From Verrucomicrobiota bacterium (GTDB lineage Bacteria > Verrucomicrobiota > Verrucomicrobiia > Limisphaerales > UBA9464), in contig JANXMD010000137.1 in assembly GCA_025354845.1 (NCBI GenBank), positions 1-15,046 on the forward strand: a DNA stretch of 15,046 nucleotides, written 5' to 3'. Below, one piece after another: positions 15,038-15,046 of the stretch. Both the position numbers and the translations under genes were made by a program. Within the stretch, counting starts at the first letter, position 1. Each line of letters begins with the position of its first letter. The notes under the pieces were generated by a model, which searched no databases, had not been told where the DNA came from, and saw only the letters and a list, made by a program, of their open reading frames with translations.

Positions 15038-15046
15038 GCTTGCCGC

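Noticed and set aside
1..15046. CRISPR array, transposase, integrase, rRNA or tRNA genes
   Set aside because: I saw no regularly spaced repeats, recombinase motifs or RNA gene signatures on either strand by eye; short elements could still be missed without a covariance search.

Overview
The window is a GC-rich bacterial chromosomal segment, most likely from the Verrucomicrobiota (possibly a related Planctomycetes-Verrucomicrobia lineage). Three signs point there: a surface protein ending in a VPDSG-CTERM-type sorting tail (LPDGGSS, hydrophobic stretch, RR); a DUF1549/DUF1553 protein overlapping a DUF1501 protein, a pair typical of these phyla; and an exported PQQ-propeller protein with the WTQFRGPNGTGV start common in them. 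Most genes lack a clear Shine-Dalgarno sequence, which makes several starts uncertain. The phylum call is inference from gene content.

Layout. Positions 1-918 (-) hold the N-terminal 306 residues of an exported PQQ-like beta-propeller protein that runs off the left edge. Positions 1005-1901 (+) are a decayed patch: the C-terminal part of an AbiEi-type antitoxin, itself frame-broken, runs into a uracil-DNA glycosylase gene interrupted by a one-base insertion in a GGGG/AA run. Positions 2140-4344 (-) carry a HipB-like regulator, a HipA-like kinase overlapping it by 4 nt, and downstream a small protein whose C-terminus resembles DUF6880. Divergent from hipB lies an ankyrin-repeat protein (4682-5950, +). 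A 496-nt gene-free stretch with three successive imperfect hairpins follows, then a 784-residue multidomain protein (6447-8801, +): a GT-A-like glycosyltransferase domain with DxD, a degenerate methyltransferase-like segment, and an intact class I SAM methyltransferase. After a 567-nt gap with a candidate promoter comes the VPDSG-CTERM surface protein (9369-10022, +), closed by a strong intrinsic terminator. Positions 10188-15037 (-) hold three same-strand genes: a SxxK serine hydrolase, a DUF1549/DUF1553 protein, and a DUF1501 protein with a twin-arginine leader that overlaps the previous gene by 11 nt.

Functionally the window mixes exported proteins (PQQ propeller, VPDSG-CTERM protein, DUF1501/DUF1553 pair) and a predicted glycan-modifying enzyme with an accessory middle section (hipBA-like pair, AbiEi remnant, broken UDG, ankyrin protein). 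I found no CRISPR array, rRNA, tRNA, transposase or integrase. No wholly new system is demonstrable from sequence alone. The most interesting leads are the HipBA locus with an unusual Tyr in the HipA catalytic loop and a small third gene, and the glycosyltransferase/tandem-methyltransferase fusion.
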